Shown piece after piece: positions 60,318-64,000 of a stretch of 64,000 nt of DNA. Source of the DNA: Paenibacillus radicis (ex Gao et al. 2016) (GTDB taxonomy: Bacteria > Bacillota > Bacilli > Paenibacillales > Paenibacillaceae). The notes below the pieces were generated by a model. That model ran no database searches. It was not told where the DNA came from and worked only from the letters and a program-made list of their open reading frames with translations. The stretch spans positions 513,367-577,366 of the forward strand of contig NZ_BMHY01000003.1 of the NCBI RefSeq assembly GCF_014641555.1, given 5' to 3'. A program made the position numbers and the translations under genes. Position 1 is the stretch's first letter; each line of letters begins with the position of its first letter.

Positions 60318-60906
60318 TGTTGAAGCCTTCTTTCTACTGTGTCATATGATCGCTAGTATTCCCCTTTTCATTAGACACATTCAATAACAAGGCTGGCCGG
60401 GTAACCTAACCGCAGCCACGCTGCCTATGCCCCTGCGGACATTCTAATAAGATCAAACGGAGGAATAAGACCCTGGCGGGGTCTTAAGCCCGGTTGAATT
60501 CATGCTAGCGGGTATGATAAGACCCTGTCAGGGTCTTATCTGCAGAAAAAAGGCCGAAATCCGCCTTTCCAGGTGAAAAAAAGTGGAGTTAAGACCCTCA
60601 GGAGGTCTTAACTCCGGCCGACACGATGTTATTGAAGGCGATAAGGCCCTCAGAGGCCTCAGAGGGTCTTATTATAGAAGAAACGGCTGAAATCCTCCCT
60701 CATGAGTAGCCCAAATTCTCTATTGCAAATTTATCGATGCCGCCAGCGCCTTATCGAGGGCCGTTTGCCAATGGACTTCGATTCAAAATCACTTCATTTA
60801 TTTATTCAATTGATGCATTTCCTCAAACTGGTTAGGGCAATATAGATGTCGAGACTGCGCTACAACGTAGCTAGCATTCATAAAAAAAGAGAGGACGTGT
60901 AAATCG
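60318..60906. other. Divergent intergenic region holding hairpin element 3
   Basis: 589 bp between the exporter and glycine-zipper genes. No ORF is credible. The four-hairpin element 3 fills 60466-60672. The last 180 bp are AT-rich and lead to GAGAGGA before the glycine-zipper start. Confidence 0.6.
60466..60672. repeat. Four-hairpin intergenic element 3 (word TAAGACCC)
   Basis: Four palindromes are centred at about 60476, 60528, 60600 and 60656 (spacings 52, 72, 56): TAAGACCC/GGGTCTTA; GATAAGACCCTG/CAGGGTCTTATC; GGAGTTAAGACC/GGTCTTAACTCC; ATAAGGCCCT/AGGGTCTTAT. The word differs from elements 1 and 2, but the linker between hairpins 2 and 3 (TGCAG then GGCCGAAATCCGCCTTTCCA) closely matches element 1. 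A related stretch GGCTGAAATCC follows hairpin 4. Confidence 0.85.
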
Positions 60907-61134
60907 ATGACTCAACATGATGACCGGGATCGAATCGATGATAAGGACGAAACAAATACTGGAGAAGCTGTAGGAACGGTAGGAGGCGGCGCTGTAGGCG
61001 CTGTTGTCGGTTCCGTTTTAGGCCCTGTAGGCACCATTGCAGGCGGCATCGTAGGTGCAGCTCTTGGCAACAAGGCTGGAGAAAATGTGGATGACGCTGA
61101 CATTGATGGCGATGACGAGCGCCGTGAGGACTAA
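60907..61134 (+). CDS. Glycine-zipper small protein
   Basis: 75 residues: acidic ends around a glycine-zipper core with repeated GxxxG steps (GTVGGGAVGAVVGSVLGPVG). Such cores insert in membranes or self-associate. The role is unknown, possibly stress-related. GAGAGGA lies about 14 nt before the ATG. Confidence 0.75.
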   Translation: MTQHDDRDRIDDKDETNTGEAVGTVGGGAVGAVVGSVLGPVGTIAGGIVGAALGNKAGENVDDADIDGDDERRED

Positions 61135-61150
61135 GGGATAACCCCATGAA

Positions 61151-61181
61151 CAGAACCCCCAACAAGCCGTTGGGGGTTCTG
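61151..61181 (+). terminator. Terminator after the glycine-zipper gene
   Basis: CAGAACCCCCAAC pairs perfectly with GTTGGGGGTTCTG around AAGCC, followed by TTTGTC. Confidence 0.85.
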
Positions 61182-61254
61182 TTTGTCTCGAATCATGTTC
61201 AGATGCCTCCCTACATAGCCTAGAATAAAACCTGGCAGAGGGTGTGTATCCGAC

Positions 61255-63003
61255 ATGAATCAAGCTTCCGAATCCCCACGCAAATTGGAAAGACCCAACT
61301 TCCTTATCCTAATGGTCGATGAGGAGCGATATCCGCCTGTTTATGAAAGCGAAGAGCTTCGAGCATGGCGCAAACAAAATCTCGTTACACAGCAATTGTT
61401 GAAGTCCAATAGCCTGGAATTCCATAGGCATTATATAGGAAGCACGGCTTGCTGCCCCAGCCGGGCTACTTTATTTACAGGCCAGTATCCATCATTGCAT
61501 GGCGTCAGTCAGACAGTCGGAATAGCGAAAGAGGCGTTCGACTCCGATATGTTTTGGCTGAACCGAAATACGGTGCCCACAATGGGTCACTATTTCCGCG
61601 CGGCGGGCTACAGTACTTACTATAAAGGCAAATGGCATATTTCTAATGAAGATATTATTTCTCCTGGCACTCACAAAAGTGTTCCCAGTTACCATCCTCT
61701 GACAGGCGTGCCCGATCCGAAGCTGGAACAATTATATCTCCATGCGAATCGCTTGGACGACTTTGGCTTCTCGAGTTGGATTGGTCCCGATCCCGTAGGC
61801 AGAAATCCTCGAAACTCCGCTTCCTCCTCCGCCATCGGATTAAGCGGCAGAGATGAAGTGTATGCTGCAGAGACCGTGCAGCTCATTGAGGCGCTTGATC
61901 ACTGGCACTCCCAAGACAATCAAGCCCCGCCGTGGCTAATCGTCTCTTCCTTTGTAAATCCGCATGATATTACGCTCTATGGCGACCTTGCAGCCCGGCT
62001 GCCTACTTTCAAATTCGAGGTAGATCCAACGATACCTGAAGTCTCCCCTCCTCCAACCATGAATGAACAGCTGAACACCAAACCGCGCTGTCAGGCGTCC
62101 TATCGCGATGTCTATCCGAGAGCTTTGCAGCCGATTAGCAATCAGTACTTTTACCGCCGGTTATACTATCAATTGCAGAAAAATGCAGACCGGCAAATGC
62201 TTAAAGTATTTGAGGCGCTTACCCGCTCTTCCTTTTACGAGAATACGATTGTCATTTTCACATCTGATCATGGCGATCTGCTGGGCTCTCACGGCGATTT
62301 GCATCAAAAATGGTATTGTGCCTATGAAGAGTACCTTCATGTCCCTTTGATCATCCACAATAAACATCTATTCCCGGAACAAAAGAATACGCATGCGCTG
62401 ACAAGTCATCTGGATTTGCTGCCAACCATGCTCGGATTAGCCCATATTAATAGGGATGAAATTCAAAGCCGCTTGCAAACCCGCTTCAGCGAAGCCCGTC
62501 CGTTGGTCGGCCGTGACCTTAGCCCGCTCGTTCGGGACAATAGCAAGCAGACGCTAACAGATCAGCCCCTTTACTTCATGACGGATGACGATGTCACCCG
62601 GGGACAGCATCAGCAAAATCCGCTGGGAGTGCCTTATCCGCCAGTTGTCCAGCCTAACCATATCGAGACCGTTATCGCACCCCTTTATCAAGAACAACAA
62701 CGTGAAATTTGGAAGTTTTCCCGTTATTTCGATAATAGTCAATTTTGGAGTCAGCCGAGGGTCCAAGATGTGACCACACATCCAGTTGGAAACTCTGGTG
62801 AATGGGCAACGTCAACGAAAACACAACCGGTGCCCGACGAGTATGAGCTGTATAACTTAACGAATGACCCTCTGGAGACACGAAACTTGGCCCATCCCGC
62901 CTATACAACTCCGTATACGTTAAGCATCCAAAATCGGATGATGCATTTGCTGGAGGAACAACGCGAGCAAAAACGCTTATACCCTATCCAACCTACAATA
63001 TAG
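61255..63003 (+). CDS. Sulfatase-family hydrolase (Cys type)
   Basis: 582 residues of the alkaline phosphatase/sulfatase fold. It starts with NFLILMVDEERYPPV (first metal Asp), then the sulfatase signature CCPSRATLFTGQYPSLHG, whose first Cys would become formylglycine; GKWHI; and TSDHGDLLGSHGDL (metal ligands). There is no signal peptide, so it appears cytosolic. It hydrolyses a sulfate or phosphonate ester of unknown origin. No formylglycine-generating enzyme lies in the window. Confidence 0.88.
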   Translation: MNQASESPRKLERPNFLILMVDEERYPPVYESEELRAWRKQNLVTQQLLKSNSLEFHRHYIGSTACCPSRATLFTGQYPSLHGVSQTVGIAKEAFDSDMFWLNRNTVPTMGHYFRAAGYSTYYKGKWHISNEDIISPGTHKSVPSYHPLTGVPDPKLEQLYLHANRLDDFGFSSWIGPDPVGRNPRNSASSSAIGLSGRDEVYAAETVQLIEALDHWHSQDNQAPPWLIVSSFVNPHDITLYGDLAARLPTFKFEVDPTIPEVSPPPTMNEQLNTKPRCQASYRDVYPRALQPISNQYFYRRLYYQLQKNADRQMLKVFEALTRSSFYENTIVIFTSDHGDLLGSHGDLHQKWYCAYEEYLHVPLIIHNKHLFPEQKNTHALTSHLDLLPTMLGLAHINRDEIQSRLQTRFSEARPLVGRDLSPLVRDNSKQTLTDQPLYFMTDDDVTRGQHQQNPLGVPYPPVVQPNHIETVIAPLYQEQQREIWKFSRYFDNSQFWSQPRVQDVTTHPVGNSGEWATSTKTQPVPDEYELYNLTNDPLETRNLAHPAYTTPYTLSIQNRMMHLLEEQREQKRLYPIQPTI

Positions 63004-63050
63004 AAAATAAGCGATGATCTAACTCAGCAGTCTCGCTCGATTAGACGAAA

Positions 63051-63088
63051 GAAGGCTCTACCCGGCAAACATGACGGGCAGAGCCTTC
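63051..63088 (+). terminator. Terminator after the sulfatase gene
   Basis: GAAGGCTCT-A-CCCG pairs with CGGG-C-AGAGCCTTC, followed by TTGTT. The minus side is A-rich only. Confidence 0.78.
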
Positions 63089-63224
63089 TTGTTGCTGCGC
63101 AGGTTAGAACTATAAAAAGATGCAATTGCCCTCAATGGTGACATTTGCTCAAAATGTTTTATAATGAAAATAAAAACAATACTAACGATATTCATTGTAA
63201 TGTAAAAGAAGGGGCCAATGGTGG

Positions 63225-63677
63225 ATGACTCTCAAACATTTTAAAAAGTGGTATCTAATCTTTTCATTTATTCTTTCTTTATTCATTGTATTCGTCACCA
63301 TTCTAAGCTTCACTTCGGTTTCCAAGGATGTTAAAGCGCCGCTTGATGCTATCGCGCACTACATTCTATGGTTCTATGTTATTGAGTTAGTTGCGCTGTT
63401 CTTTCTTGCTAAAGACGCCCGGACGTTTTTCAAAGAACAATGGCTCAGTATTATAGCAGTTGTAACCTCGATCTCTGCCACGCAACTGTTGGAAGGTGTC
63501 GTTGGTATCGGTTCATTAACCGGACTTAAAGCTTTCAAAGGAGTAAAATCCTTAAAATCATTCAAATTGTTTAAAGTCACCAAAGGCATGAAACTGGTTA
63601 AATCCTATAAGATCGGCAAGAAGGCCTCAAAAGCCGTTAAAGAGGTTCATGTTTTGGAAAAGAGTGCAAATAACTAG
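63225..63677 (+). CDS. Voltage-sensor-like membrane protein with a lysine ladder
   Basis: 150 residues: three hydrophobic helices (about 9-30, 40-62, 72-98) and then a fourth segment in which Lys occurs at every third position from 102 to 132, eleven times (KAFKGVKSLKSFKLFKVTK and on). This is the spacing of an S4 voltage sensor, but with Lys and without a pore domain. Members of the ion-channel N-terminal group look similar. Whether it moves in the membrane field is unknown; the ladder could instead bind anionic lipid. Confidence 0.65.
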   Translation: MTLKHFKKWYLIFSFILSLFIVFVTILSFTSVSKDVKAPLDAIAHYILWFYVIELVALFFLAKDARTFFKEQWLSIIAVVTSISATQLLEGVVGIGSLTGLKAFKGVKSLKSFKLFKVTKGMKLVKSYKIGKKASKAVKEVHVLEKSANN

Positions 63678-63700
63678 TGGCCATAAATGCCAATAAATAA

Positions 63701-63734
63701 AAAAGACACAACCCGTTTGCCGGATGTGTCTTTT
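63701..63734. terminator. Bidirectional terminator
   Basis: AAAAGACACA pairs with TGTGTCTTTT around CCG/CGG, with A-rich and T-rich flanks, between convergent genes. Confidence 0.85.
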
Positions 63735-63741
63735 TTATTTA

Positions 63742-63957
63742 TTAGTTTGCTGAAATTACTTTTCCTTCACTATCCGTAAACTTGCCCGAAATAATCATAA
63801 TAAGGTCGATTAGCCACCAAATGCCCAATCCGCCTAAAGTAATAATCTGCAGGATAGCTGTACCCACTTTTCCAGCATAGAAACGATGGCCGGACAAACC
63901 TGATAAAAATATACAAAGTAATAATGCTGCAACAAAAGATTTAGAGCTTTTTTCCAC
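63742..63957 (-). CDS. TM2-domain membrane protein
   Basis: 71 residues with the TM2 domain (two helices: FVAALLLCIFLSGLSGHRFY and LQIITLGGLGIWWLIDLIMI) and the conserved GHRFYAGK and LGGLGIWWLID. TM2 proteins are small membrane proteins with no firm general function. Confidence 0.85.
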   Translation of the reverse strand: MEKSSKSFVAALLLCIFLSGLSGHRFYAGKVGTAILQIITLGGLGIWWLIDLIMIISGKFTDSEGKVISAN

Positions 63958-64000
63958 GTTAATTCCCCCAGATGTATTTTAGTCTCCTATTTTATCGACA

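Noticed and set aside
8303..60672. CRISPR arrays or REP/RAYT elements
   Set aside because: Units are four per element, palindromic, with fixed spacing and non-unique linkers; there is no spacer-repeat pattern, no cas gene and no RAYT transposase.

Overview
The window looks like chromosomal DNA of a spore-former of the Paenibacillaceae (Paenibacillus/Cohnella-like). Evidence: GC content a little over 50%, strong GGAGG-type ribosome sites, an SLH-domain S-layer protein, a yhbD-yhbE-yhbF-like bactofilin operon, a csp gene next to a YdjO-like zinc protein, and a Gram-positive mannitol PTS with a PRD regulator. About 54 protein genes are supported, mostly on the minus strand. The first is cut by the window edge. 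I see no rRNA, tRNA, insertion sequence, prophage or CRISPR array.

Layout. 1-10 kb: AraC/siderophore-binding regulator and FhuF-like reductase, PAS kinase, alkylated-DNA repair protein, GH43 enzyme, beta-lactamase-fold hydrolase, small membrane protein, and an amidase/ECF sigma pair. 10-18 kb: a two-component system with a beta-propeller lipoprotein, then a sugar ABC importer (binding protein and two permeases) and an HlyD-type adaptor. 18-18.8 kb: cold-shock genes with a folded leader. 18.9-31.3 kb: an eleven-gene same-strand catabolic and transport cluster. 31.5-33.7 kb: bactofilins and YhbD. 34-37.6 kb: glutamine amidotransferase, secreted protein, lone sugar-binding lipoprotein. 37.7-45.1 kb: mannitol operon mtlA-mtlR-mtlF-mtlD-ptsI-ptsH. 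45.4-54.3 kb: two signalling pairs, one with a 1682-residue pseudokinase/ATPase/TPR/GAF/histidine kinase. 54.4-64 kb: S-layer protein, HD phosphohydrolase, small proteins, DHA2 exporter, glycine-zipper protein, sulfatase, a lysine-ladder voltage-sensor-like protein and a TM2 protein.

The most interesting protein system is the 18.9-31.3 kb cluster. It resembles a histidine-utilisation operon but cannot be one. Its histidase-like protein lacks the Ala-Ser-Gly triad that forms the MIO cofactor, and its urocanase-like protein has Gly in place of the catalytic Cys. A DUF917 protein, a cyclic amidohydrolase, two M20 carbamoylase-type hydrolases and a complete OpuC/EgtU-type betaine importer accompany them. 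Together they match, step by step, uptake and breakdown of ergothioneine (or a related histidine betaine) to trimethylamine and glutamate. Two promoters in the cluster share a palindrome, TTATCAA-N3-TTAATAA, just past the predicted start point; it is a good candidate operator for the linked IclR regulator.

The most interesting non-coding signal is a family of four-hairpin intergenic elements near 8.3, 34.0 and 60.5 kb. Two share the palindromic word CAAAATGyA with almost identical centre spacings (52/62/51 and 51/62/51). The third keeps the layout and the linker between hairpins 2 and 3 but uses a different word, TAAGACCC. Function assignments come from motifs and recalled family knowledge; no database search was run.
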